A stretch of DNA of 16,053 nucleotides from an uncultured Lachnospiraceae bacterium (GTDB lineage Bacteria > Bacillota_A > Clostridia > Lachnospirales > Lachnospiraceae). Position 1 is the first letter of the stretch, and each line of letters opens with the position of its first letter. The notes beneath the pieces were generated by a model that was not told the DNA's origin, did no database searches, and worked only from the letters and a program-made list of their open reading frames with translations. The position numbers were made by a program, and so were the translations under genes. The stretch is taken from positions 1 through 16,053 of the forward strand of contig CAJUFW010000067.1 in the NCBI GenBank assembly GCA_910585655.1, written 5' to 3'. This document shows, piece by piece, positions 6,015 through 13,648 of this stretch.

Positions 6015-9000
6015 TTATTCTACGCTTTTTAACGACTCTACCATATCAATTTTCCGCAATTTAAAGAACATCCCGAAATTGACCGCCATCGCAAACAGTC
6101 CCGTCAGCAGCATACTATACAGGTAACTCGGCAGCTTGATGCTACGACCAAACATAATCATATCAATTTCACAGGTACGAATCACATACTGATGCAAAAC
6201 GAGCCCCATCACGACGCCAGCCAAAATCCCAAGTCCGGTCAGCAAAATATTTTCCCGGTAAACATATTCTGCCACCTCAATGTCATAAAAACCCAATACC
6301 TTAATCGTTGCCAGCTCCCGACGACGCTCCATCATACTGATGTTGTTTAAATTATACAGGATAATGAACGCCAAAAGCCCCGCTGCCACAATCAGCACCC
6401 AGATTACCAGATCCAGACTGTGCATCATATTTGCCACGGTTTCCTCCAAATCCTCGACTAAGGTCATAGACTGCACTATGTCGTGATTTAAAAGCAGCTC
6501 GGAAAGCTCGGTCTTCCGGCTCTCCGACAGCTCGGACAGTTTAAGCAGTAGCTGGTTGTACTCCGGCTCTTCTCCAAACATCTGCTGGTAATCTGCTTTT
6601 GCCAAATAGACATAATGATACATATAATTTTCCGTAATCGCCTCTACTTTCACCGGCAGCCTTTCCGTTTCATTTTTCATCAGATAAATCGTATCCCCTA
6701 CCGAAAGTTCCAACAACTTCGCCAGCTTTTCCGTGATCACTGCTCCGCCTTCCTTTAAGGTATAGTGTTCATCTGACAGCCGGTCTCGCAGCACCAAAAA
6801 CTGTTCCAGCCCGTCCAAACGCTCCGGCACAAACAAATTTACATTTTTCGTTACGCCATTTGCCTCCACATCCATTGCCACGGTACGTATATACAGACTT
6901 TCTTCTACTTCCGGAAGCGTTTCCTCCAACTCGTCACGATAGTTCTGCTTTACTTCCTCGCTCTTTCCTTCATCTACCGACAACTGTGCATCATAAGTCC
7001 ATAGTTGCTGATACTGGTTATTGACGATTTCCTGAATCGAATCCCGCAGTCCAAATCCTACCATCAGCAAGGACATACTGCCGCCAATGCCAAAAATCGT
7101 CATAAACAACCGCTTTTTATAACGGAACAGATTTCGCAGAGAGGATTTCCAGGTAAAGCTTAAATGCTTCCAGAAAAAGCCCACTCGTTCAAGCAGCACC
7201 CGTTTTCCCTGCTTTGGCGCTTCCGGACGCATCAGCTCTGCCGGAACTCCTGCCAGCTCCTTATAACACGAAAGCGCCGTCGCCGCCACGGTACAAAAAA
7301 CCGCAATTAAAATGGCTATTACCGCCTGATCTGCATGAATAAGCATCACTGGTTCCGGCAGTCCGATATATAAAATCTGATACGCTTTGATGATCACATA
7401 CGGATACAGATAGCTTCCTCCTACCGCGCCGATCACACCGCCAAGCAGACACGCCGAAAGTGCATATAAGATATATTTGGAAGCAATCGAAGCCTTGGAA
7501 TAGCCCAGCGCTTTCATCGTACCGATCTGCGTCCGCTCTTCCTCTACCATTCTCGTCATAGTCGTCAAACAGACCAGCGCCGCTACGAGAAAGAACAGCG
7601 CAGGAAATACCTCTCCAATCGCTCCAATCCGTTCGGCGTCCGTTCCGAATTCTATAAACGTCTGCACCGAATCGCTTCGCTTTAATACTATCCATTCCGG
7701 CAGTTCCAGATCCTCTAAGTCTGCCTCGGCATCTGCTACCTCGAGCCTGGCTTCCTCTAACTCCTTCCTGGCTTCTACCAGATCCTCCCTGGCCTCTGCC
7801 ATCTCTTCTTCTGCTTCTGCCTTTTTCTCTGCAAACTCCTTTTTGGCATCCTCTAGTTCTGCTTCTCCGTCGGCTGCCTCCTTTTCTCCTTCTTCCAGTT
7901 CTTCCTTCGCCTCTTCTAACTCCGCTCTGGCTTTCGCCAGCTCCTGCTTTCCTTCTTGCAGCTCGTTCCAGGAATTCTGCCAGGTCTGCCCGGCTTCTTT
8001 TAGCTTTTCCTCGCCCGCCGTCAGCTCCTGCCCGCTCTGTTCTAATACCTTACGGTTTTCTGCCAGCTCTGCCTGACCGTCTGCTATCTGCGCCTTTCCG
8101 TCCTCTAACTGCTGATACTGCGCGGACAGTTCTTCGTCGGTTTTCACATAAGCCAATATCTGCTCACGATCGGTCATGCCCATCGCCTCAAATCCGGCAA
8201 AAAACTGTTCCTCCATCTGTTCTAACTGCTCCGATTGCGAAGCCAGACGTTTTTCCGCCGCTTCTAACTGCGACATTCCGTCTTCATACTCTTTCCGTCC
8301 GGCATCCGCCGTTTCCTGCTGCTTACGCAGCTCCTCTCTGGCATCGGTTAGCTGCCTTTCGGCATCTGCCAGATCCGCCTCGTTTTTTTCTACCTCTTCC
8401 AAACCTTCCTGATAGGAAGCCCAGCCGTCGTCTAATTCCTTTCTGCCGTCTGCCAGCTTTTGCTCCGCGTCCGCCAGATCTGCTTTGGCGTCCGCCAACT
8501 CTGCCTCGGCATCTGCCAGCTCTGTTTCTCCGTCGGCTACCTTTTGTTCGCCGTCTGCAATTTCCGCCCTGGCATCCGCCAGCTTTTGCTTGGCATCTGT
8601 CTGAATCGCTTCATAACGAATCTGACACCGCTCCCCGGCGATTTCTTCTATACGCTCTATGACCTCATCGACTTTATCCTCGTATGCGTCCAAATAACAG
8701 TTTTCTTCCTCGGCTCCTTCTACCCGTACATAAATGCTATGATAAATCGGAGCCTGCGCCGCTTCTGAATCCTGATAAAATTCCTCTAACAAAAGCCCTA
8801 AAAATCCGTCCGGTTTTCCGTCCCCGATCTCTGCTGTTCCCCGATCCAGATTCAAATATTTGGCATAGCTGCCGCAGCCTACAATTGTATATGTAGTATG
8901 CCCTAAGGTATCCAGGATATCCTCTTCCGTTCCGTCCGTATCCCGTTTCCCGGAATGCAGCGTAATCGAATCTCCGACTTCCCAGCCGTTTCGTTCCATA

Positions 9001-9407
9001 AAACGAGCGTCTCCAAAACATTCTCCCGGCTGTTCCGGCAGTCTTCCTTTTTCTACCTGTACCTGGTTAAGATTCCCTCCCAGAGAAAAAATGTGCAGCA
9101 GGCTGCTTAATCCCTCATATTCGCAGAGCGCTTCCGCTTCCATTCCAGCTTCTACCTGTTCTACTCCAGGAACGTTTAAAACAGCTTCCAAATCCTCTCC
9201 TGCCAGTCCCATCGTACTGACTACCCGGATATCCATAAACCTGGTTTCATCGTACAAGCTATCCGCGGTCAGTCTCATATCCGGCTCTGAAGAACGTACC
9301 CCTGCATAAAAGGAAACACCCAGCGCCGTAATCAATAAAATAGATAGAAAACGACTCCAGCTTTTCCCTATTTCCCGAAAAAAATCCTTTCTCTGCGCTT
9401 GCTTCAT
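6015..9407 (-). CDS. FtsX/MacB-type ABC transporter permease with long coiled-coil hairpin
   Basis: This is a 1130-residue permease counted from the ATG at 9407, chosen because GGGGA lies 6 nt upstream. A GTG at 9524 would overlap the ATPase gene and add 39 charged, unlikely residues. It has eight predicted TM segments (about 19-36, 598-619, 644-671, 694-714, 766-789, 997-1019, 1049-1073 and 1093-1116), giving two FtsX repeats of the 1+3 pattern. The first external domain begins with a MacB-like region (to about 270) and then carries two heptad-repeat arms (276-401 and 434-568) joined by a non-heptad hinge. The second external domain (about 790-995) has no coil. The FtsX signatures RTQIGTMKALGYS and RRELATIKVLGF follow TM2 and TM6. 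It pairs with the ATPase encoded 110 nt upstream. By family it is a mechanotransmission-type transporter that extracts or exports a lipid, lipoprotein, peptide or drug, or signals to a wall enzyme. The substrate is unknown. Confidence 0.9.
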   Translation of the reverse strand: MKQAQRKDFFREIGKSWSRFLSILLITALGVSFYAGVRSSEPDMRLTADSLYDETRFMDIRVVSTMGLAGEDLEAVLNVPGVEQVEAGMEAEALCEYEGLSSLLHIFSLGGNLNQVQVEKGRLPEQPGECFGDARFMERNGWEVGDSITLHSGKRDTDGTEEDILDTLGHTTYTIVGCGSYAKYLNLDRGTAEIGDGKPDGFLGLLLEEFYQDSEAAQAPIYHSIYVRVEGAEEENCYLDAYEDKVDEVIERIEEIAGERCQIRYEAIQTDAKQKLADARAEIADGEQKVADGETELADAEAELADAKADLADAEQKLADGRKELDDGWASYQEGLEEVEKNEADLADAERQLTDAREELRKQQETADAGRKEYEDGMSQLEAAEKRLASQSEQLEQMEEQFFAGFEAMGMTDREQILAYVKTDEELSAQYQQLEDGKAQIADGQAELAENRKVLEQSGQELTAGEEKLKEAGQTWQNSWNELQEGKQELAKARAELEEAKEELEEGEKEAADGEAELEDAKKEFAEKKAEAEEEMAEAREDLVEARKELEEARLEVADAEADLEDLELPEWIVLKRSDSVQTFIEFGTDAERIGAIGEVFPALFFLVAALVCLTTMTRMVEEERTQIGTMKALGYSKASIASKYILYALSACLLGGVIGAVGGSYLYPYVIIKAYQILYIGLPEPVMLIHADQAVIAILIAVFCTVAATALSCYKELAGVPAELMRPEAPKQGKRVLLERVGFFWKHLSFTWKSSLRNLFRYKKRLFMTIFGIGGSMSLLMVGFGLRDSIQEIVNNQYQQLWTYDAQLSVDEGKSEEVKQNYRDELEETLPEVEESLYIRTVAMDVEANGVTKNVNLFVPERLDGLEQFLVLRDRLSDEHYTLKEGGAVITEKLAKLLELSVGDTIYLMKNETERLPVKVEAITENYMYHYVYLAKADYQQMFGEEPEYNQLLLKLSELSESRKTELSELLLNHDIVQSMTLVEDLEETVANMMHSLDLVIWVLIVAAGLLAFIILYNLNNISMMERRRELATIKVLGFYDIEVAEYVYRENILLTGLGILAGVVMGLVLHQYVIRTCEIDMIMFGRSIKLPSYLYSMLLTGLFAMAVNFGMFFKLRKIDMVESLKSVE
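7704..8582 (-). repeat. Heptad-repeat region encoding two coiled-coil arms of the permease
   Basis: Residues 276-401 of the permease contain 18 uninterrupted heptads with a hydrophobic residue every seventh position (mostly Leu; Ile, Val, Tyr or Ala in places), often as L-A-D-A or L-A-D-G. Residues 434-568 contain about 19 more. The hydrophobic register shifts near residues 525-536, where Ala occupies one core position and Leu/Met/Val the other. The hinge (402-433) contains FFAGFEAMGMTDREQ. Small residues in one core position suggest tight packing, as in an antiparallel hairpin. The DNA is correspondingly repetitive, which creates Ser/Ala-rich open frames on the opposite strand that are not genes. 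Confidence 0.85.
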
Positions 9408-9517
9408 CACCATTCCCCGGCATGATCTTCTCTCGCCTTCGTTTCTTTGGCGGTCGAAGATTACCGTCCTCCTTTCCCTGCTGCCGTCATCGGCATCGTT
9501 ACAACTCTTTTCACCTG

Positions 9518-10231
9518 TTACCACTCAATCGTTTCGACCGGAACAGGGTTCTGATTGATCTGCGTTTCCTTTACCTTTCCGTTTTTGATACGAATTACCC
9601 GATCCGCCATCGGGGAAATCGCTGTATTATGAGTAATGACAATCACCGTTCGCCCCTTTTTTCGGCACGTATCCTGCAGTAGCTTTAAAATAGACTTTCC
9701 GGTCTGGTAATCTAGGGCTCCCGTCGGCTCGTCGCACAACAGCAGCTTCGGATTCTTCGCTAACGCCCTGGCAATCGAAACCCGCTGCTGCTCGCCTCCG
9801 GAAAGCTGCGCCGGAAAATTGCCCATCCGATCCTCTAAACCTACCTCTTTTAATACTTCTCTGGCATCTAACGGATTTTTTGATATCTGCAGCGCCAGCT
9901 CTACGTTTTCGAGAGCGGTCAGATTCTGTACGAGGTTGTAAAACTGGAACACAAAGCCGATATCCTCCCTCCGGTACTGGATTAACTTCCTCCCTCTGTA
10001 ATGCGTGATATCATTCCCATCCACCAGCACTTGACCGCCGGTCGCCGTATCCATCCCGCCTAAAATATTTAGCACCGTCGTCTTGCCCGCGCCGCTCGGT
10101 CCCACTACCACAACAAACTCACCCTTCTTTATCTCAAAATCAATTCCGTCTGCCGCATGGATCACGACTTCGCCCATCTGATAGGTCTTTGTCACCTGAC
10201 GCAGTTCTACAAAATTACCCTTATCCTCCAT
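9518..10231 (-). CDS. ABC transporter ATP-binding protein (MacB/LolD type)
   Basis: This is a 237-residue ATPase started at the ATG at 10231, where AGGAGG lies 7 nt upstream. The in-frame ATG at 10261 would add ten residues and put that ribosome binding site inside the gene. All motifs are intact: Walker A GPSGAGKTT (44-52), Q-loop Gln96 in FVFQFYNL, signature LSGGEQQR (143-150), Walker B LLLCDEP (163-169) and switch His201 in VITHN. The length and sequence style are those of the MacB/LolD/FtsE subfamily, whose dimers couple ATP hydrolysis to movement of external domains. It lies 34 nt after the AraC-type gene and upstream of the permease gene, so all three probably share a transcript. The C-terminal tail (about 220-237) is not conserved in the family. 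Confidence 0.95.
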   Translation of the reverse strand: MEDKGNFVELRQVTKTYQMGEVVIHAADGIDFEIKKGEFVVVVGPSGAGKTTVLNILGGMDTATGGQVLVDGNDITHYRGRKLIQYRREDIGFVFQFYNLVQNLTALENVELALQISKNPLDAREVLKEVGLEDRMGNFPAQLSGGEQQRVSIARALAKNPKLLLCDEPTGALDYQTGKSILKLLQDTCRKKGRTVIVITHNTAISPMADRVIRIKNGKVKETQINQNPVPVETIEW

Positions 10232-10265
10232 TATCATACCTCCTGACTTTAAATCATACAAAACT

Positions 10266-11150
10266 TCAATCTAAAATATCCCCCAGACCCTTTCGTCCCG
10301 ACAACATATATTCTGTAGGGGTGATGCCGAAATTCTTTTTAAAAGCACGCAGAAAAGCAGAGTATTCGCGAAATCCGGATTCCTGAGCCGCCTGGGCAGC
10401 TCCGACGCCCTGTTCCATCAGATCCTTGGTCAACAGCAGGCGTTTCTGCATAATATAATTATAAATCGTATAGCCTGTCTCCTCTTTAAAGCGGTGCATC
10501 AGATAAAACCGGCTTATGTAGCATTGTTCCGCCAGACAGTCGATCGTCAGCTCGTCCCGTAAATGCCCGTTGATATATTTTAACAGGCTTTCGATCCGCG
10601 GATCGTATTTCAACACGTCCTCTCCCTGCTTGGCTGGCTCCCCTAGCTGAATCCGGTTCAAATACACCAAAATCTGCACAAACAAGGCTTCCGCCATCTG
10701 CCTACTGCCATACTCGTCCCCCTTTACAGACTGCTCCAGCTCGGCAATCAGCTCCCGCATTCTCTCCTGCAAGCCGGATTCTAACCGGATTAAATTCATC
10801 CGCCGCTCTCCCGTCAGAGAAAAGCAAGCCGAAAGATCGTCGCCCTCCTCACAAAACCGCTTGATATAGTCCGGGCTAATCCAGAGAATGATCCGCTCAT
10901 AAGGCTCGCTCGCGTCGATCACCGGACGGTGGATATCATGGTGATTGACCAGCAAAATATCCCAGGGTTTTAAAAAATAGGTCTTCCCTTCTATCATATA
11001 TGTCACCTTGCCGGAAAGCAAGAGTATCATCTTGTTAAATTCATGGTAATGGTAGTCGTATTGCTCCTCTTTTCGATCTTTTAAATGAAAAAACAGAAAG
11101 TTTTGATTTAAATAGCCTCGCTTTTGCCCCCGTTCCCGTCGGTCGTCCAT
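10266..11150 (-). CDS. AraC-family transcriptional regulator with N-terminal cupin domain
   Basis: This is a 294-residue regulator when started at the ATG at 11150, which has GGGAGG 8 nt upstream. The ATG at 11177 (303 residues) has only a weak site and would leave a very short leader below the -10 at 11197-11202. The N-terminal part has the AraC cupin pattern: YHYHEFNKMILLLSG near 33-47, then PWDILLVNHHDIHRP near 62-76. The C-terminal part (about 185-285) is the double helix-turn-helix DNA-binding domain, with LAEQCYISRFYLMHRFK and the conserved second helix plus FKKNFGITPTEY. Such regulators sense a small ligand through the cupin domain. Its position directly before the ABC ATPase and permease genes suggests that it controls them and itself. 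It could also affect the divergent dapF operon, for which there is no direct sign. Confidence 0.9.
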   Translation of the reverse strand: MDDRRERGQKRGYLNQNFLFFHLKDRKEEQYDYHYHEFNKMILLLSGKVTYMIEGKTYFLKPWDILLVNHHDIHRPVIDASEPYERIILWISPDYIKRFCEEGDDLSACFSLTGERRMNLIRLESGLQERMRELIAELEQSVKGDEYGSRQMAEALFVQILVYLNRIQLGEPAKQGEDVLKYDPRIESLLKYINGHLRDELTIDCLAEQCYISRFYLMHRFKEETGYTIYNYIMQKRLLLTKDLMEQGVGAAQAAQESGFREYSAFLRAFKKNFGITPTEYMLSGRKGLGDILD

Positions 11151-11158
11151 CCGCAGCA

Positions 11159-11164
11159 CCTCCC
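11159..11164 (-). promoter_or_regulatory. Ribosome binding site deciding the araC-type gene start
   Basis: GGGAGG on the minus strand lies 8 nt before the ATG at 11150. The upstream in-frame ATG at 11177 is preceded only by GAAAG, so the shorter protein is preferred. Confidence 0.65.
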
Positions 11165-11188
11165 GTCTTCCTGTCATCTTTCTTCTAT

Positions 11189-11218
11189 CTTAAAGCATTA
11201 TATGAAAGCCTTCAAGCA
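11189..11218 (-). promoter_or_regulatory. 21-bp-spaced direct repeat (candidate AraC-type operator) over the araC promoter
   Basis: On the minus strand TGCTTGAAG (11218-11210) and TGCTTTAAG (11197-11189) match at 8 of 9 bases and are exactly 21 bp apart, two turns of the helix. AraC-family monomers typically bind direct half-sites with this period. The second copy overlaps the last base of the -10 hexamer TATAAT (11202-11197), which would fit autorepression. A role for the neighbouring AraC protein is inferred from family habit. Confidence 0.45.
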
Positions 11219-11226
11219 CTTTATAA
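11197..11226 (-). promoter_or_regulatory. Promoter of the araC-ABC transporter operon
   Basis: A perfect -10 TATAAT lies on the minus strand at 11202-11197. The best -35 is poor: TATAAA or TTATAA about 17-18 nt upstream, matching roughly 3 of 6 bases, as expected for an activator-dependent or tightly regulated promoter. Transcription from about 11190 gives a leader of roughly 40 nt to the ATG at 11150. Confidence 0.5.
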
Positions 11227-11228
11227 TA

Positions 11229-11257
11229 TTTTAATAATAAATCCTGTTTTATATACT
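11229..11257 (+). promoter_or_regulatory. Possible promoter of the dapF-murE-murF-dapA operon
   Basis: The gap between the divergent genes is very AT-rich. The best plus-strand -10 is TATACT (11252-11257), with a weak TTTTAA 17 nt upstream. TATAAT at 11222-11227 is an alternative, also without a good -35. A promoter must lie somewhere in 11151-11290 because no plus-strand gene precedes dapF in the window. The exact site is uncertain. Confidence 0.3.
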
Positions 11258-11290
11258 AGAGAAAAAACTATAACGTTAGGAGAAAATCGT

Positions 11291-12121
11291 ATGAGGTTTA
11301 CAAAAATGCACGGCTGCGGAAACGATTATATTTATGTAGACGCAGCAAAAGAAATGATAGAGCATCCCTCCGATCTGGCTATCCGGCTTAGTGACCGCCA
11401 TTTTGGCATCGGTTCGGACGGTCTTATCCTCATCTGCCCTTCCGGACAGGCAGATTTTCGGATGCGGATGTATAACGCCGACGGCTCGGAAGCCGAAATG
11501 TGCGGCAACGGTATCCGCTGTGTCGCCAAATATGTTTATGACAAAGGGCTGACCGATAAAACCAGTATTTCGATAGAAACCGGAGCCGGTGTCAAGCAAC
11601 TGACGCTTCATCCAGGAGCAAACGGGCTAATACAGACCGTCACCGTCGATATGGGGACGCCGATTCTAGATCCGGCGCAGATTCCGGTCTGCCTCGATCA
11701 CGTCATAAACCAGCCGATTCAGGTAGCCGGTCGTGAGTACCGTATTACCTGCGTTTCGATGGGCAATCCTCATGCCGTTGTCTTTTTAGAAGATACGGAT
11801 TTGGCTTCTTTCCCAATCGAACAAATCGGTCCGCAGTTTGAATGCCATCCTTGCTTCCCAAAGCGTACCAATACAGAGTTCATACAGCTTATCAGCCGAA
11901 AGGAGATCCGTATGCGCGTCTGGGAACGTGGTTCCGGCGAGACTTTGGCATGTGGTACCGGCACCTGCGCCTCTGTCATGGCAGGTATCCTGAATCAGAA
12001 AACGGACGATCGGGTTCTGGTTCATCTGCTTGGTGGCGATCTGGAGATTTTCTATGATCGGGAAAGCGGTCATATCCAGATGACCGGACCTGCTACCACT
12101 GTATTTGAAGGAGAAATTTAA
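11291..12121 (+). CDS. dapF: Diaminopimelate epimerase
   Basis: This is a 276-residue cytosolic enzyme converting LL-diaminopimelate to meso-diaminopimelate, the last step before its use in peptidoglycan and lysine synthesis. The fold's two half-domains each keep their catalytic cysteine: Cys71 in EMCGNGIRC and Cys221 in LACGTGTCAS. The N-terminal MHGCGNDY (6-13), GNPH (158-161) and ERGSGET (212-218) substrate-binding segments are also present, and the length is normal. The ATG has AGGAG 8 nt upstream. It is the first gene of a plus-strand operon; murE starts 15 nt after its stop, with the murE ribosome binding site touching the dapF stop codon. The enzyme needs no cofactor. Identification is secure. 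Confidence 0.97.
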   Translation: MRFTKMHGCGNDYIYVDAAKEMIEHPSDLAIRLSDRHFGIGSDGLILICPSGQADFRMRMYNADGSEAEMCGNGIRCVAKYVYDKGLTDKTSISIETGAGVKQLTLHPGANGLIQTVTVDMGTPILDPAQIPVCLDHVINQPIQVAGREYRITCVSMGNPHAVVFLEDTDLASFPIEQIGPQFECHPCFPKRTNTEFIQLISRKEIRMRVWERGSGETLACGTGTCASVMAGILNQKTDDRVLVHLLGGDLEIFYDRESGHIQMTGPATTVFEGEI

Positions 12122-12136
12122 AGGAGAAGAATTGCT

Positions 12137-13648
12137 ATGAAGCTTTCGGCACTGTTAGAACGTATAAGCTATACCTTACTGCAAGGTTCGTTAGAAACCG
12201 ACGTCACATCCCTGATCTATGATTCCCGCAAAGCTACTTCCGGCAGCATGTTTGTCTGTATTTCCGGCACGGTACGGGATGCGCACGATTTTATCCCCCA
12301 GGTGATCGAAGCGGGTGCCTCTGCTCTGGTGGTAGAACGGGAGGTTTCCGTTCCGGAAGGTATCACGGTGATCCGGGTAGATAACGCCAGACTGGCTCTG
12401 GCTTGCCTGTCTGCCGCCTGGTTTGGGCATCCGGCAGAAAAGTTAAAAACAATCGGTATTACCGGAACAAAAGGAAAAACCACTACGACTTATATGGTAA
12501 AATCCATCCTTGAACATGCTGGCTTTCATCCTGGCCTTATTGGCACGATTGAAACTATCATCGGAGAAGAGGTCATTCCTTCCGCCAATACCACGCCGGA
12601 ATCCTATCTGGTACAGGAATATTTCAGCCGTATGGTAGAAGCAGGCTGTGACAGCGTGGTGATGGAAGTATCTTCCCAGGGGCTGATGCTCCACCGAGTA
12701 TCCGGCTTTACTTTTGACTATGGAATTTTTACCAACCTGGAACCGGATCACATCGGAGAAAACGAACATAAAGATTTTGAAGATTATATGCGCTGTAAAG
12801 GACTGCTCTTCCGGCAATGTAAACTGGGGATTGTCAACCTGGACAACGAGCATTTAGCCGGCGTCTTGGATGGGCATACCTGTAAGCTGGAAACCTTTGG
12901 CTATGCCAGACCTGACGCGGCTGCCGTTCCTGCCTTTGATACTTTACAACCAGATCTCAGGGCAGAAAACGTCCGTCTGCTGACTAAACCCGGTATTCTG
13001 GGCGTTAGCTATCATGTTTCCGGATTGTGCGACTTTGACGTAGAAGTTGACGTACCAGGCAGTTTTTCCGTCTATAACTCCCTGACCGCCATTGCTATCT
13101 GCAGACATTTCGGCGTTCCGATCCCGGCGATTCAGACCGCGCTAAAAGAGGTACGGGTTAAGGGCAGAATCGAAATTCTCCCGGTTGCCCCTCATTTTAC
13201 TATCATGATCGATTACGCCCATAACGCGATGAGCTTAGAAAGTCTGCTGGCTACTCTGCGGGAATATCAGCCGAAACGCCTTGTCTGTCTGTTTGGCTGC
13301 GGAGGCAACCGTGATAAAGCCAGACGCTATGAGATGGGAGAGGTTTCTTCTAAACTTGCCGACCTGACTGTCGTCACCTCTGATAACCCACGGAACGAGG
13401 AACCAATGGCAATCATTGAGGATATTTTGATTGGCGTTCATCGTGCCGACGGCGCCTATGTCACGATTCCGGATCGAAAAGAAGCCATCCGCTATTGCTT
13501 TGACCATGCCGAAGAGGGCGACGTTATTGTTCTTGCCGGAAAGGGTCATGAGGACTATCAGGAAATCCAGGGCGTCAAACACCATATGGACGAACGGGAA
13601 CTGGTAGCAGATGTTATTAAGGAAGGAAACTACGTATGGAAAAAATAA
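12137..13648 (+). CDS. murE: UDP-MurNAc-L-Ala-D-Glu:meso-diaminopimelate ligase
   Basis: This is a 503-residue cytosolic Mur ligase that adds meso-diaminopimelate to UDP-MurNAc-L-Ala-D-Glu using ATP. The P-loop GTKGKTTT is at 110-117 and the lysine expected to be carbamylated is Lys221 in YMRCKGLLF. The mDAP-selecting motif DNPR is at 416-419 within SDNPRNEEP, and the downstream GKGHEDYQ is present. The lysine-adding enzymes lack DNPR, so the substrate call is strong and agrees with the dapF and dapA genes alongside. One difference from the E. coli type is the central-domain segment NLEPDHIGENEHKDFEDY (200-217), which replaces the usual DHLDYHG region; related Clostridia share this style. AAGGAG lies 10 nt before the ATG. 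The gene overlaps murF by 13 nt. Confidence 0.96.
   Translation: MKLSALLERISYTLLQGSLETDVTSLIYDSRKATSGSMFVCISGTVRDAHDFIPQVIEAGASALVVEREVSVPEGITVIRVDNARLALACLSAAWFGHPAEKLKTIGITGTKGKTTTTYMVKSILEHAGFHPGLIGTIETIIGEEVIPSANTTPESYLVQEYFSRMVEAGCDSVVMEVSSQGLMLHRVSGFTFDYGIFTNLEPDHIGENEHKDFEDYMRCKGLLFRQCKLGIVNLDNEHLAGVLDGHTCKLETFGYARPDAAAVPAFDTLQPDLRAENVRLLTKPGILGVSYHVSGLCDFDVEVDVPGSFSVYNSLTAIAICRHFGVPIPAIQTALKEVRVKGRIEILPVAPHFTIMIDYAHNAMSLESLLATLREYQPKRLVCLFGCGGNRDKARRYEMGEVSSKLADLTVVTSDNPRNEEPMAIIEDILIGVHRADGAYVTIPDRKEAIRYCFDHAEEGDVIVLAGKGHEDYQEIQGVKHHMDERELVADVIKEGNYVWKK

Noticed and set aside
7843..8412. Ser/Ala-rich open frames on the plus strand
   Set aside because: They are the antisense shadow of the permease's repetitive heptad region; low complexity, no ribosome binding site, no recognisable domain.
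9408..9524. GTG start at 9524 extending the permease by 39 residues
   Set aside because: It overlaps the ATPase gene end, adds an Arg/Glu/Asp-rich tail unlike the family and lacks a good ribosome binding site; the ATG at 9407 has GGGGA at normal distance.
11894..12060. Overlapping frames inside dapF and murE on both strands
   Set aside because: They are fully inside well-recognised genes and have neither ribosome binding sites nor domains.
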